In this document: piece after piece, positions 9,747 through 18,551 of the stretch | How positions within the stretch are numbered: position 1 is the stretch's first letter | How the letters are laid out: each line of letters starts with the position of its first letter | Assembly (NCBI RefSeq): GCF_017168235.1 | Contig: NZ_JABFAO010000011.1 | Span: forward strand, 307,513-371,512 | Length of the DNA stretch: 64,000 bases | Direction: 5' to 3' | DNA from: Rhodococcus sp. KRD197 | Lineage (GTDB): Bacteria > Actinomycetota > Actinomycetes > Mycobacteriales > Mycobacteriaceae | Notes under the pieces: generated by a model | What the model was told of the DNA's origin: nothing | The model's input: the letters and a program-made list of their open reading frames with translations, nothing else | Database searches by the model: none | Position numbers and translations under genes: made by a program

Positions 9747-10310
9747 TATCGACCTCGGTATGTTCGAGGGGTGCGGTAACTATTGCCCGTCAAATGTGAG
9801 TTGCCAGCTCGAGTTGCCGCTGACCGTCCCCTGATTTGATTTGCGACCGATTTTAGTCTCCCTGAGCAAGCTTGGATACGGTCTGACTTGCCCCGTTTGC
9901 GAAAAACCCTCCATCCGCCATCGTGCGGTCGCTTGGCGTGTTGCAGCGTTTGTCAACGTGTAAAGCATGGACTCGACCTCTTCACGGCTCACCGAGTCGT
10001 CGGTGAGACACCGATGCCCTTACCTGACCCCTTGATCGGGATGAAGCCACGCACTGTGACCAGGACCGCTATCGGTCGGCGTCGTGCACCCTCGTCTGAC
10101 AACCGTGCGTACGTACCGCGCAGCTCCCCTGCATGCTCAGGACACTCGTCTTCGCTTCTCCGCGGTACGACCCGAGGCGGACATGCCGTGCCCGGGACCT
10201 GCGTGGGGTGCTGCAGCTGTACCGACCGTCAGTAAAGTTTCCATTACATAATTCGAATTGTCGGGTGAAAACCGCTGCCGACAAGGAAACTACGAATAGG
10301 GTTCTGCCCT
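9747..10310. other. 564-bp intergenic region before gluA
   Basis: I see no intact gene. The 9780-9990 part looks less GC-rich than its surroundings by eye. The region contains the miaB relic (10081-10127) and the gluA leader. Near gluA are a perfect palindrome AATTCGAATT (10250-10259) and an inverted repeat TTGTCGG (10258-10264)/CCGACAA (10278-10284), both candidates for transporter regulation. A 70-codon frame at 9780-9992 (minus) has no recognisable features. Confidence 0.5.
10081..10127 (-). pseudogene. relic of the miaB 5' end
   Basis: These 47 bp match 8653-8699, inside miaB, at 42 of 47 positions, including 21 identical bases in a row. Read on the minus strand they encode VRTHGCQTRVHDADR followed by a stop, against [15 protein letters not shown] in MiaB, so the first cluster cysteine and its motif survive. 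Nothing else of MiaB follows, and the sequence before the motif differs. It is most simply a decayed partial duplication left when the glycine-rich gene was inserted beside miaB, or the scar of a second miaB copy. Confidence 0.75.
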
Positions 10311-11093
10311 ATGACGCACGCCACCGACGCGCCGGCTTCCGGCGCTCATGCCAATCGGCCCCCCATGATCTCCCTCAGATCGGTGGACAAGCACTTCGGT
10401 GATCTGCACGTTCTGAAGGACATCAACCTCGAGGTACCTGCCGGTCAGGTCGTGATCGTGATCGGGCCGTCCGGATCGGGCAAATCGACCCTGTGCCGCA
10501 CGATCAATCGCTTGGAGCCCATCGACTCGGGAACGATCGAAGTCGACGGTTCGGTGCTACCGGCCGAGGGCAAAGCCTTGGCGGCACTTCGAGCGGATGT
10601 CGGCATGGTCTTCCAGTCGTTCAACCTGTTCGCGCACAAGACCATTCTCGAAAACGTGATGCTCGCGCCGTCCAAGGTGCGCAAGCTCAAGAAGGACGAA
10701 GTTCGCAAGAACGCCCAGGCTCTACTCGAACGAGTCGGGATCGCGAATCAAGCCGACAAGTACCCGGCCCAACTGTCCGGCGGTCAGCAGCAGCGTGTGG
10801 CGATCGCCCGTTCGCTGGCGATGAATCCCAAGGTGATGCTGTTCGACGAGCCGACTTCTGCACTCGACCCCGAGATGGTCAACGAGGTACTCGATGTCAT
10901 GACCTCCCTCGCCAAGGAGGGCATGACAATGCTCGTCGTCACCCACGAGATGGGCTTCGCCCGCAAAGCCGGCGACCGTGTGATCTTCATGGCCGACGGC
11001 GCCGTCGTCGAGGACACCGATCCCGATACCTTCTTCACCAAACCCGAATCCGAGCGCGCCAAGGACTTCCTCGGCAAGATCCTCGGTCACTGA
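10311..11093 (+). CDS. gluA: glutamate ABC transporter, ATP-binding protein
   Basis: GluA is the cytoplasmic ATPase of the GluABCD glutamate importer. The 260-residue protein has the P-loop GPSGSGKST at 52-60, the ABC signature [17 protein letters not shown], Walker [14 protein letters not shown] and the switch His in [13 protein letters not shown]. It is closely similar to polar amino-acid transporter ATPases. ATG 10311 gives about 18 residues before the conserved [12 protein letters not shown]; the ATG at 10365 would match the usual N-terminus but has no visible ribosome-binding site, so the start is uncertain. First gene of gluABCD. Confidence 0.94.
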   Translation: MTHATDAPASGAHANRPPMISLRSVDKHFGDLHVLKDINLEVPAGQVVIVIGPSGSGKSTLCRTINRLEPIDSGTIEVDGSVLPAEGKALAALRADVGMVFQSFNLFAHKTILENVMLAPSKVRKLKKDEVRKNAQALLERVGIANQADKYPAQLSGGQQQRVAIARSLAMNPKVMLFDEPTSALDPEMVNEVLDVMTSLAKEGMTMLVVTHEMGFARKAGDRVIFMADGAVVEDTDPDTFFTKPESERAKDFLGKILGH

Positions 11094-11182
11094 CACACGC
11101 GGTCACTGATTCACCAGAAGCACAGATCCACCGACAGCACTGCAGTCATCTCACGGCACGACACAAAATGGAGGAACATCCA

Positions 11183-12010
11183 GTGAAACTCAACCGTTCG
11201 CTACGTCTCGGTGCAGGGCTCGCCGCGTTGGCCATCGTCGCAACCGCCTGTGGCGGAAACGAGGAGCGCAGCGTGTCGTCGAGCGCCGAAAGTGGCAACC
11301 TCATCGTCGGCATCAAGTACGACCAGCCGGGCCTGGGTCTGCGCAACCCAGACGGCACGTTCACCGGTTTCGACGTCGAGGTCGCCAAGTACGTAGCCGA
11401 GCAGCTCGGTGTGTCCGAGGACAACATCGAGTTCCGGGAAGCACCGTCCGCCCAGCGTGAAACCCTGATCGAGAACGGTGAGGTCGACTACGTCGTCGCG
11501 ACGTACTCCATCACCGATGCTCGCAAGGAGCGGGTCAGCTTCGCCGGACCGTACTTCGTTGCCGGACAATCGCTCCTGGTGTCCAGTGACAACACCGACA
11601 TCACCGGACCCGACTCTCTCGAGGGCAAGCGACTGTGCTCGGTGACCGGTTCGACGCCCGCACAGAACATCGCGGACGAGTTCCCCAACGTCCAGCTCCA
11701 GCCCTTCGACACATACTCCGCGTGCGTCGAATCCTTGCGCAACGGTGCGATCGACGCGGTCACCACCGACGACATCATCCTGGCCGGTTACGCCGCTCAG
11801 TATCCCGGTGAACTGAAGGTCGTGGGTGAGCCGTTCACCACGGAGAACTACGGCATCGGTCTCGCTCTGGAAGACACCGAGGGTCGGAACCAGATCAACG
11901 ATGCCATCGAGGAGATGGTGGCCAGCGGAGCCTGGGAACAGGCGTTCAACGACACCGTCGGTGACTCCGGCTACCCGCTGCCGGCCGAGCCGACCGTCGA
12001 CCGCTACTGA
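11183..12010 (+). CDS. gluB: glutamate ABC transporter, substrate-binding lipoprotein
   Basis: GluB is the extracytoplasmic glutamate receptor. The 275-residue product has a lipoprotein signal (LRLGAGLAALAIVATAC, with Cys after ATA) and then a periplasmic-binding-protein type 3 fold starting NLIVGIKYDQPGLG. Recognisable PBP segments are GFDVEVAKYVAEQLGV and the hinge EGKRLCSVTGSTPAQNI. The start is GTG at 11183, set by GGAGGA seven bases upstream; an upstream ATG in the same frame would include the ribosome-binding site. It lies 89 bp after gluA and 87 bp before gluC. Confidence 0.95.
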   Translation: MKLNRSLRLGAGLAALAIVATACGGNEERSVSSSAESGNLIVGIKYDQPGLGLRNPDGTFTGFDVEVAKYVAEQLGVSEDNIEFREAPSAQRETLIENGEVDYVVATYSITDARKERVSFAGPYFVAGQSLLVSSDNTDITGPDSLEGKRLCSVTGSTPAQNIADEFPNVQLQPFDTYSACVESLRNGAIDAVTTDDIILAGYAAQYPGELKVVGEPFTTENYGIGLALEDTEGRNQINDAIEEMVASGAWEQAFNDTVGDSGYPLPAEPTVDRY

Positions 12011-12097
12011 CGCTGCGCCCTGCGTCGGGCGCGTTCACCTGCACGGTGAACGTGTCCGACGCTCACGGCCCTCCCGAGCCGATTGGACACTCCTCCA

Positions 12098-12775
12098 TTG
12101 AACATATTGAGCAAGTACGACGATCAACTCGTCGACGCGTTCATCATGACGATCAAGCTGACGGTTCTCTCCGCGATCGGCGCACTCCTGATCGGTACGC
12201 TCATCGCAGCGATGCGCGTCTCTCCGATTCCCATTGCCCGCGCGATCGCCGTTGCATACGTCACCATCTTCCGTAACACCCCGCTCACGCTGATCATCCT
12301 GTTCACCTCGTTCGGCCTGTACCAGACCATGGGTGTTTCTCTGGCACCACAGAGTTCTCCGACGTTCTTGAACGAAAACAACTTTCGTTTGGCCGTTCTC
12401 GGGTTGAGTGTCTACACAGCATCGTTCGTCGCCGAATCGTTGCGATCGGGGATCAACACGGTCCCCGTCGGGCAGGCAGAAGCAGGCCGCTCGCTCGGAA
12501 TGACGTTCACCCAGAACGTCACCATCGTGGTACTCCCCCAAGCGTTTCGTGCCGTCATCGGCCCGCTCGGCAGCGTGCTGATCGCGCTGACGAAGAACAC
12601 CACTATCGCGTCCGTCATCGGCGTCGCCGAAGCCTCGTTCTTGATGAAGACCATGATCGAGAACGAGGCGGCGATCTTCGTCGTCGGTGGAATTTTTGCC
12701 CTAGGTTTCGTCTGCCTGACGCTTCCCACCGGACTGTTGTTCGGCTACCTCAGCAAGCGATTGGCGGTGAAGTGA
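12098..12775 (+). CDS. gluC: glutamate ABC transporter, permease
   Basis: GluC is one of two membrane subunits. The 225-residue protein has five or so membrane helices and the EAA loop [16 protein letters not shown] that contacts GluA. I recall the C. glutamicum protein as about 228 residues, beginning a few residues before the first helix. TTG at 12098 ([20 protein letters not shown]) fits that length; TTG at 12083 is an alternative. No clear ribosome-binding site is visible for either. Its stop overlaps the gluD start. Confidence 0.92.
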   Translation: MNILSKYDDQLVDAFIMTIKLTVLSAIGALLIGTLIAAMRVSPIPIARAIAVAYVTIFRNTPLTLIILFTSFGLYQTMGVSLAPQSSPTFLNENNFRLAVLGLSVYTASFVAESLRSGINTVPVGQAEAGRSLGMTFTQNVTIVVLPQAFRAVIGPLGSVLIALTKNTTIASVIGVAEASFLMKTMIENEAAIFVVGGIFALGFVCLTLPTGLLFGYLSKRLAVK

Positions 12776-13632
12776 TGAGTGACGCTGTAGCCGTTCTCTA
12801 CGACGTTCCCGGCCCCAGGGCCAAAGCTCTCCACCGGGTATTCTCCGGTGTTGTCCTGCTGGTCTCGCTGGGCATAGCGTTCCTGATCTACCTTGCGCTC
12901 GACTCCAAGGGTCAGCTGACGGCGGACAAGTGGGATCCGTTCCTCGAGTCCACCACGTGGACCACCTACTTGCTGCCCGGCATTCAGGGCACGTTGGTCG
13001 CGGCTGCCCTGTCGATCGTGTTCGCTCTGGTCCTCGGCGCTGTGTTGGGGATCGGTCGGCTCTCGGACCACCGCTCCGTCCGCGTCATCAGTGGAGTGTT
13101 CGTCGAGTTGTTCCGAGCTGTGCCGGTTCTGATCCTGATGATCTTCCTGTACGCGGTGTATGCCGAGTACCAGATCTTCATGGTGAAGTATCTGGCTCTT
13201 GCAGCAGTGGTGACGGGCCTGACCCTGTACAACGGGTCGGTCATCGCAGAGATCGTTCGAGCCGGCGTCAATTCGCTTCCGAAGGGTCAGACCGAGGCCG
13301 CAATGGCTCTCGGCATGCGCAAAGGCCAGGTCATGAGCCTGATCCTGCTCCCGCAGGCTGTGACCGCAATGCTCCCGGCGATCATCTCGCAGATGGTGGT
13401 GGCGTTGAAGGACTCGGCGCTGGGTTATCTCATTGGCTACATCGAGGTCGTCCGAGCGGGCCAGCAGGTCGGTGCCTTCTACGGCAACTACCTGCCATCG
13501 CTCATCATCGTTGCGATCATCATGATCATCATCAACTCGATGCTCACCAAGCTCGCGACCGTGGTCGAGCGCCGTATGCGACAGCGCAAGAAGGGCAGCG
13601 GTGGCGAAGTCGTTCCCGCCCAGCCCGTCTGA
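12775..13632 (+). CDS. gluD: glutamate ABC transporter, permease
   Basis: GluD is the second permease, 285 residues, longer at the N-terminus than GluC. It has a first helix [20 protein letters not shown], a periplasmic segment, then the conserved permease core with EAA loop [17 protein letters not shown] basic Gly-rich C-terminus ([13 protein letters not shown]) follows. ATG at 12775 overlaps the gluC TGA by one base; GTG at 12772 would add one residue. The operon ends 24 bp later at a strong hairpin. Confidence 0.94.
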   Translation: MSDAVAVLYDVPGPRAKALHRVFSGVVLLVSLGIAFLIYLALDSKGQLTADKWDPFLESTTWTTYLLPGIQGTLVAAALSIVFALVLGAVLGIGRLSDHRSVRVISGVFVELFRAVPVLILMIFLYAVYAEYQIFMVKYLALAAVVTGLTLYNGSVIAEIVRAGVNSLPKGQTEAAMALGMRKGQVMSLILLPQAVTAMLPAIISQMVVALKDSALGYLIGYIEVVRAGQQVGAFYGNYLPSLIIVAIIMIIINSMLTKLATVVERRMRQRKKGSGGEVVPAQPV

Positions 13633-13656
13633 CGCAGGTCGGCACCCAAGTTCCAG

Positions 13657-13696
13657 CACGAGGCCCGCAACACCGAATGGTGTTGCGGGCCTCGTG
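13657..13696. terminator. bidirectional terminator-type hairpin between gluD and recX
   Basis: An 18-bp perfect inverted repeat, arms 13657-13674 and 13679-13696 with a 4-base loop GAAT, lies between the convergent ends of gluD (+) and recX (-). The stem is GC-rich and there is no strong T-run, as is common for actinobacterial terminators. It probably ends both transcripts. Confidence 0.85.
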
Positions 13697-13725
13697 TGTT
13701 CGACGGGACCGCTACGAGTGGACGA

Positions 13726-14322
13726 TCACCCGTAGCTCTCACCGTCGAAGTCCTCGGTGGCAACATAGATCTGTTCGAGCTCGGCCTTGACCACCGCGAA
13801 TGCCATGCCCTGCTGGTAGCCGCGACGCGCCAGCATGCCGACGAGCTTGCGGACGATCTTGTCCCGCTCCGCTCGTGCGTCAGGATCTCCGGCATCCGGA
13901 AACGACAGCGAGCGACACTTCTTGCGCACCAATTCGGTAGCGCGTTCGCGCTCGTCCTCGCTGTCGATCTGGTCGAGAGCACTCTGCGCATGTTCGGCGC
14001 TCACGCCTTTGGTGCGTAGTTCGAGACTCAAAGCTCGCTTGCCCTTGCCGGAGAAGGTGTGCCGCGAGTGCACCCATTGTTCGGCGAACGCGGCGTCGTC
14101 GACGAGTTTGGCTGCCTCCAACCGGGACAGCACTGAATTTGCCACCTCGGGTGTGTAGCCCTTCTTGGCCAAACTCGTTTCCAACTCGTGACGGCTTCGA
14201 GCCCTGTCGGTCAGCAGCCGAAGGCAGACATCTTTCGCCTGCGCCTCGGTGCCGCCACCCTCGGTCTTGGTTCGCTCGGACTTGGCTCGCTCGGACTTGG
14301 TTCGCTCGGTCTCAGGTTGCAT
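13726..14322 (-). CDS. recX: regulatory protein RecX
   Basis: RecX binds RecA filaments and limits recombinase activity. The 198-residue product has the RecX core of three-helix repeats (CLRLLTDRARSRHELETSLA, VNSVLSRLEAAKLVDDAAFA, LELRTKGVSAEHAQSALDQI). The first 25 residues are a repetitive Lys/Ser/Glu/Arg tail (TKSERAKSERTKTEGG) coded by a 15-bp tandem repeat. Start ATG at 14322, 15 bp after the recA stop, so the two genes are almost certainly co-transcribed. Confidence 0.95.
   Translation of the reverse strand: MQPETERTKSERAKSERTKTEGGGTEAQAKDVCLRLLTDRARSRHELETSLAKKGYTPEVANSVLSRLEAAKLVDDAAFAEQWVHSRHTFSGKGKRALSLELRTKGVSAEHAQSALDQIDSEDERERATELVRKKCRSLSFPDAGDPDARAERDKIVRKLVGMLARRGYQQGMAFAVVKAELEQIYVATEDFDGESYG
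14267..14311 (-). repeat. three 15-bp tandem repeats in recX N-terminal codons
   Basis: Units at 14267-14281, 14282-14296 and 14297-14311 differ at one or two positions. On the coding strand they encode repeated (T/A)KSER-type pentapeptides in the RecX tail. Confidence 0.88.
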
Positions 14323-14337
14323 GCAGACCTACCCGAT

Positions 14338-15375
14338 CTAGAACTCGACAGGCGCGGCCGCGTCGTCGGTGGCGGTCACGTCTGCGCCGATCTGAAGCTT
14401 CTCCATGATCTTCTTCTCGATCTCGTCACGGATGTCCGGATTCTCCAGCATGAACTTGCGGGCGTTCTCCTTGCCCTGGCCCAGCTGATCGCCGTCATAG
14501 GTGAACCATGATCCCGACTTACGGATGAACCCGTGCTCGACACCCATGTCGATGAGCGAACCCTCGCGGCTGATGCCCTTGCCGTACAGAATGTCGAACT
14601 CCGCCTGCTTGAAGGGCGGTGCGACCTTGTTCTTGACGACCTTGACTCGGGTGCGGTTACCGACCGCATCGGTGCCGTCCTTCAATGTCTCGATTCGCCG
14701 GACGTCGAGCCGCACCGACGAGTAGAACTTCAGAGCCTTACCACCGGTGGTGGTTTCCGGCGATCCGAACATGACGCCGATCTTCTCGCGCAGCTGGTTG
14801 ATGAAGATCGCGGTGGTGCCGGAGTTGTGGAGAGCGCCGGTCATCTTGCGCAGCGCCTGGCTCATCAGTCGCGCCTGCAAGCCGACGTGACTGTCACCCA
14901 TCTCACCCTCGATCTCGGCGCGCGGCACGAGGGCTGCCACGGAGTCGATGACCAGGATGTCGAGGGCACCGGAACGAATCAGCATGTCGGCGATCTCGAG
15001 CGCCTGCTCACCGGTATCGGGCTGAGAGACGAGCAGCGCGTCGGTGTCGACTCCGAGCTTCTGTGCATAATCCGGGTCCAGGGCATGCTCCGCGTCGATG
15101 AAGGCCGCGATACCGCCGTTGCGCTGCGCATTGGCGACAGCGTGCAGCGCCACGGTGGTCTTACCCGAGGACTCCGGGCCGTAGATCTCGACGACACGAC
15201 CGCGCGGCAACCCTCCGATACCGAGTGCGATGTCGAGCGCGATGGAACCGGTGGGAATGACGGCGATCGGCTGACGAACCTCGTCACCGAGGCGCATCAC
15301 CGATCCCTTGCCGAAGTTCTTGTCGATCTGCGCAAGTGCGAGATCGAGCGCTTTGTCGCGGTCGTATGCAGCCAT
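14338..15375 (-). CDS. recA: recombinase RecA
   Basis: RecA carries out strand exchange and stimulates LexA self-cleavage in the SOS response. The 345-residue protein has the P-loop GPESSGKTT at 66-74, [20 protein letters not shown] (Walker B and loop L1 region), and the loop L2 [20 protein letters not shown] without an intein. Start ATG at 15375 ([10 protein letters not shown]) is preceded by GAGGAG at a good distance. The 183-bp upstream region has two damage-inducible promoter motifs. Confidence 0.99.
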   Translation of the reverse strand: MAAYDRDKALDLALAQIDKNFGKGSVMRLGDEVRQPIAVIPTGSIALDIALGIGGLPRGRVVEIYGPESSGKTTVALHAVANAQRNGGIAAFIDAEHALDPDYAQKLGVDTDALLVSQPDTGEQALEIADMLIRSGALDILVIDSVAALVPRAEIEGEMGDSHVGLQARLMSQALRKMTGALHNSGTTAIFINQLREKIGVMFGSPETTTGGKALKFYSSVRLDVRRIETLKDGTDAVGNRTRVKVVKNKVAPPFKQAEFDILYGKGISREGSLIDMGVEHGFIRKSGSWFTYDGDQLGQGKENARKFMLENPDIRDEIEKKIMEKLQIGADVTATDDAAAPVEF

Positions 15376-15426
15376 CGTGATCTCCTCGTATGGTGTCGTT
15401 CAGCTTCGTTCAGCGTGTTGTCGGTA

Positions 15427-15449
15427 ACGGTAGATCGGGGTACCGACAA
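15427..15449 (-). promoter_or_regulatory. PafBC-type (LexA-independent) recA promoter
   Basis: On the minus strand TTGTCGGTA (15449-15441), eight bases, then TACCGT (15432-15427) fits the mycobacterial RecA-NDp/PafBC motif TTGTCRGTG-N8-TANNNT, with one mismatch in the -26-type element. It ends about 50 bp before the recA start. TTGTCGGTA is also repeated in inverted orientation at 15418-15426. Confidence 0.7.
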
Positions 15450-15483
15450 GAACGCCGTACCGCTGCGTGAACCGAATGACACC

Positions 15484-15506
15484 AGCATAGGGGAACACCT
15501 GTTCGA
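15484..15506 (-). promoter_or_regulatory. LexA SOS box and -10 of the distal recA promoter
   Basis: TCGAACAGGTGTTCCC (15506-15491, minus) matches the actinobacterial SOS consensus TCGAAC-N4-GTTCGA except at the last two bases. It is followed at once by TATGCT (15489-15484), a good -10. LexA bound here would block RNA polymerase. From memory M. tuberculosis recA has the same two-promoter layout. Confidence 0.85.
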
Positions 15507-15558
15507 TTGCGCCGCGCGACTCGCCGACACGCCGAGAACTTCGTCAGCAGAGACTCCG

Positions 15559-15753
15559 TCACCAGCGACGGCGGGGGACGTCGAATTCCTGGCACAGCTC
15601 ACGCCAGACGTCCCTGGGGTCCACTCCGGCCTCGATTGCTTCCGCACCGGTGCGGCCGTTCAGACCCATGATCACGTGGTCGACGAGCATCGAATCCCCG
15701 CGCATCTGGCCGAACTCTTCTGTCAACAATTCACGGAACTCGGTCAAGCGCAC
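15559..15753 (-). CDS. DUF3046 small protein
   Basis: This 64-residue protein (MRLTEFRELLTEEFGQMRGD ... GVDPRDVWRELCQEFDVPRRRW) matches DUF3046, a short helical actinobacterial family found next to recA (Rv2738c). In M. tuberculosis a DUF3046 domain is also reported in PspN of the phage-shock locus, whose core genes lie 6 kb away here. Function is unknown. GTG start at 15753 overlaps the end of the glycosyltransferase gene by 10 bp. Confidence 0.88.
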   Translation of the reverse strand: MRLTEFRELLTEEFGQMRGDSMLVDHVIMGLNGRTGAEAIEAGVDPRDVWRELCQEFDVPRRRW

Positions 15754-16916
15754 GGTTCAACCGTACCGAAGCCGATCACTCCGCGACACACGGCGACGGG
15801 ATCTTCCACCTCGGCCAGTGTCGCTGCCGCGACGGCCGCAGCGGTGGCGTACGCGGGATCCGAAAGCACACGGAGGACAGCATCGCCGATCGATGCTGCA
15901 GTCGCCGGCCTGACGACGACCGCACTGCCTTGCCGTTCGGCACGCTTGGCCAACTCCCACTGGTCACCGCCACCGGGAACCGCTACAACCGGCACACCAT
16001 GCAGAAGCGCCTTCGCGAGCAAACCATGGCCACTACCGCACACCACGACATCCGCGCGGCGAAGCAGATCGTCTTGACGGCCGAGTCCGGCCGCAGCCCA
16101 ACTCGGCAGTTCGGTAGGTGGCTCGTCCAGCATCGACGCGACGACGCGTACGCCACCGCCCGCGAGGCCGTCGATCGCCATCTCCAGCATGCCTTCGGCG
16201 CCCGTGAAGGCAGTGGAAGGCGCGATCATCACCAGGGGGTCCGTGCCCGACGGTACGGGCAACACCTCGCTCGTCGGCTCCCACAGGAGCGGCCCGACGA
16301 CGTGCGCTTCGGTCGGCCAGTCCGGTCGCGGAACTTCCAGAGCCGGAATTGTCGCGATCAACCGCGCCGCGGGACCGGGGTCCTCGGCCGGTAGCCCCAC
16401 CCCCACCCGTGCAGCGCTGCGCTGCGCTTTCCCCTGCGCGATGGATCGGCCCGTCGCAGCGCGCATGATCTTATCCCGTAGCCGACCTCGAATTCCGGTG
16501 CCCGGTGTCAGCCCGCTTCCGATGGGTGGTAGTCCCCGCGACGGGGCGTACAGCGGATGCGGTGACAGTTCCACCCACGCAATTCCGAGGCGCTCGGCCG
16601 CCAAACCGCCTCCGGCGGTGAGGATATCGGAGACCACCAGATCCACATTTGCGCTTCGTAGGTCGGGTAGCAATTCGGTCGAGATGAAGGCCGCTCGCGA
16701 GTGGATACGCTGACCCGCGTCCATGTCGTCGTCCTCCGGGCGCGGCGTCAAGCCTTTCAGCAGACGCGCATCGAGACCGCTGTCGGCCGCGGGGGCGATC
16801 CAGCGGGCCCCGGTGAAGAGGATCGGTTCGTCGCCTGCGCGCCGGAAGGCATGGCACAGCGCAATGGCGGGGAAGGCATGTCCGGGATCGGGACCGGCTA
16901 CGACGGCTACACGCAC
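15744..16916 (-). CDS. GT1-family (MGT-like) glycosyltransferase, Rv2739c-like
   Basis: The 390-residue product has a two-Rossmann GT-B fold: MRVAVVAGPDPGHAFPAIAL at the N-terminus (acceptor domain), and a C-terminal donor domain with DLLRRADVVVCGSGHGLLAK followed by GVPVVAVPGGGDQWELAKRA, the region equivalent to the HxGxGT...P(x)3DQ signature of UDP-glycosyltransferases. The usual catalytic N-terminal His is seen as GHAFP. Donor and acceptor are unknown. GTG at 16916 is the first start before the conserved strand. It is upstream of DUF3046 and recA, as in mycobacteria, and probably part of the same transcript as DUF3046. Confidence 0.85.
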   Translation of the reverse strand: MRVAVVAGPDPGHAFPAIALCHAFRRAGDEPILFTGARWIAPAADSGLDARLLKGLTPRPEDDDMDAGQRIHSRAAFISTELLPDLRSANVDLVVSDILTAGGGLAAERLGIAWVELSPHPLYAPSRGLPPIGSGLTPGTGIRGRLRDKIMRAATGRSIAQGKAQRSAARVGVGLPAEDPGPAARLIATIPALEVPRPDWPTEAHVVGPLLWEPTSEVLPVPSGTDPLVMIAPSTAFTGAEGMLEMAIDGLAGGGVRVVASMLDEPPTELPSWAAAGLGRQDDLLRRADVVVCGSGHGLLAKALLHGVPVVAVPGGGDQWELAKRAERQGSAVVVRPATAASIGDAVLRVLSDPAYATAAAVAAATLAEVEDPVAVCRGVIGFGTVEPCA

Positions 16917-16975
16917 GCGCTCAGCGTGCCACAGGTTTTCTCATCCTCGAACCAGCAAGTCAGTCCGGCTGAATG

Positions 16976-18535
16976 TCAGTTTTCGCGCAGGGCGCGTTCC
17001 CCCGCAGTTCGGGCGCGAAAACGGTCCGACTCCACCAACCCGATCCTGGTGCGCCGATCCAGCAGATCGTCCGCCGAACGGGCTCCCTCGTATCGCACCG
17101 AGAACGCAAGCTCGGCAGCGCACACGTCGATACCGTCGGCGATCGGCTCCAGACCGCCGGCCATCGTCTCGGCGATTGCCAGCACCAACCGCGCCTCGGT
17201 GCCGTACCGGCGTACGAGCGTCCTGGGAGCCTGGATCGAGGCCAGGCTCGCCACTGTGGCGGCACCGACCAGTGGAATGGATGCGGTCCGGCAGGGTCCA
17301 GCGGAGAGCCGCGCCGCAGACACCGCCGCGTCCACGGTCTCTTCCGCCATCAGCCGATACGTGGTGAGCTTCCCGCCGACTGCCCCGATGGGACCGTCAC
17401 CGTCGTCGAACACAGCATGACGCCTCGACAACGCGGCGGTCGGTCCGCTGCCCGAACCCAAGAGCGGGCGCAGCCCGGCGAAGGTGCCCAGGATGTCCGA
17501 TCTCGTGGGCGCCGGACTCACCGCGGTACCGAGGACGCCGAGAAGGAAGTCGATCTCGGCGTCTGTGGCGCGAGGCACGTCAGGAATGTCCTCCGCGGGC
17601 TCGTCCGTCAACCCCACGTACACGCGTCCGAGCGGTGCCGGCAGCGCGAAGACGAACCGATTGCGTTCGCCTGGAACCTGAATGGTGAGCGAGCACGTCA
17701 GGCCACCGAACAAGGCAGCATCGAAGACGAGGTGGGTGCCCCGACTCGGCCTCAGCGCAATCGACGGGTCCACTTTGCCCGCCCACACTCCGGCGGCGTT
17801 GACGACGATGCGGGCGTCGATTCGCGTCGCCGAACCCGTGTCCTCCTCGACCAGTGTCGCCGAGGTCCGATCTACGTCTCGGGCCGAGACACCCGTCAGT
17901 ATCGACGCACCGTAGAGGGCCGCAGTGCGCGCGACTGCGACGACGAGTCGGGCGTCGTCGACGACCTGTCCGTCCCAGGACGCCACGCCGCCTCGAAGCC
18001 CGTCACGATTGACGGTCGGCGCCGACGATGCCACGTCCTCGGGGCCGATTCTTCGTGCCCGGGGCAGCACCGCAGGCGATGTGCCGGCCACGCTGCGCAG
18101 TGCATCACCGAGCGCGAGACCGGTGCGCACGACGGTCTCACCCACAGTCGACATCGACGGAAGCAGCGGCACTATTTGCATCAAAGGTCGAACGAGGTGC
18201 GGCGCGGTGCGCGTGATCAAGGTTCCGCGCTCCACTGCACTGTCGCGGGCGATCGCGAACTGACCCGAGGCCAGGTATCGCAGGCCGCCGTGCACGAGCT
18301 TCGAACTCCACCTGCTCGTGCCGAACGCCAGGTCGTACTTCTCGACCAGCACCACTTTCAATCCCCTCGACGCTGCATCGAGGGCGATACCCGCACCGGT
18401 GATACCTCCGCCGACGACCAGCACATCCACCGCATCGGCATTCCACACCGACTCCAGTTCGCGCGTGCGTCTGAGCGCGCGCAGCGCCGAACCGTAGGGC
18501 ATGCGAGCGGGCATCGGGGCGGAGAGGCGGCTCAA
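16976..18535 (-). CDS. glpD: FAD-dependent glycerol-3-phosphate dehydrogenase
   Basis: GlpD oxidises sn-glycerol-3-phosphate to dihydroxyacetone phosphate at the membrane and feeds electrons to quinone. The 519-residue protein has the FAD-binding motif VVGGGITGAGIALDAASRG at about 41-59, GTSRWSSKLVHGGLRYLASG near residue 72, and the second FAD segment VGGKLTTYRLMAEE. A start at TTG 18535 gives a short tail before the Rossmann strand; ATG 18514 is an alternative. It is followed upstream by a divergent-block TetR gene 16 bp away, so glpD and tetR are probably one transcript. The glpD-tetR-flavoprotein-kinase order matches Rv2249c-Rv2252 of M. tuberculosis (from memory). Confidence 0.93.
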   Translation of the reverse strand: MSRLSAPMPARMPYGSALRALRRTRELESVWNADAVDVLVVGGGITGAGIALDAASRGLKVVLVEKYDLAFGTSRWSSKLVHGGLRYLASGQFAIARDSAVERGTLITRTAPHLVRPLMQIVPLLPSMSTVGETVVRTGLALGDALRSVAGTSPAVLPRARRIGPEDVASSAPTVNRDGLRGGVASWDGQVVDDARLVVAVARTAALYGASILTGVSARDVDRTSATLVEEDTGSATRIDARIVVNAAGVWAGKVDPSIALRPSRGTHLVFDAALFGGLTCSLTIQVPGERNRFVFALPAPLGRVYVGLTDEPAEDIPDVPRATDAEIDFLLGVLGTAVSPAPTRSDILGTFAGLRPLLGSGSGPTAALSRRHAVFDDGDGPIGAVGGKLTTYRLMAEETVDAAVSAARLSAGPCRTASIPLVGAATVASLASIQAPRTLVRRYGTEARLVLAIAETMAGGLEPIADGIDVCAAELAFSVRYEGARSADDLLDRRTRIGLVESDRFRARTAGERALREN

Positions 18536-18551
18536 GAGTGACGGCCCGACG

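Noticed and set aside
9780..9992. 70-codon minus-strand frame
   Set aside because: No ribosome-binding site, no motif, and it lies in an apparently decayed intergenic region.
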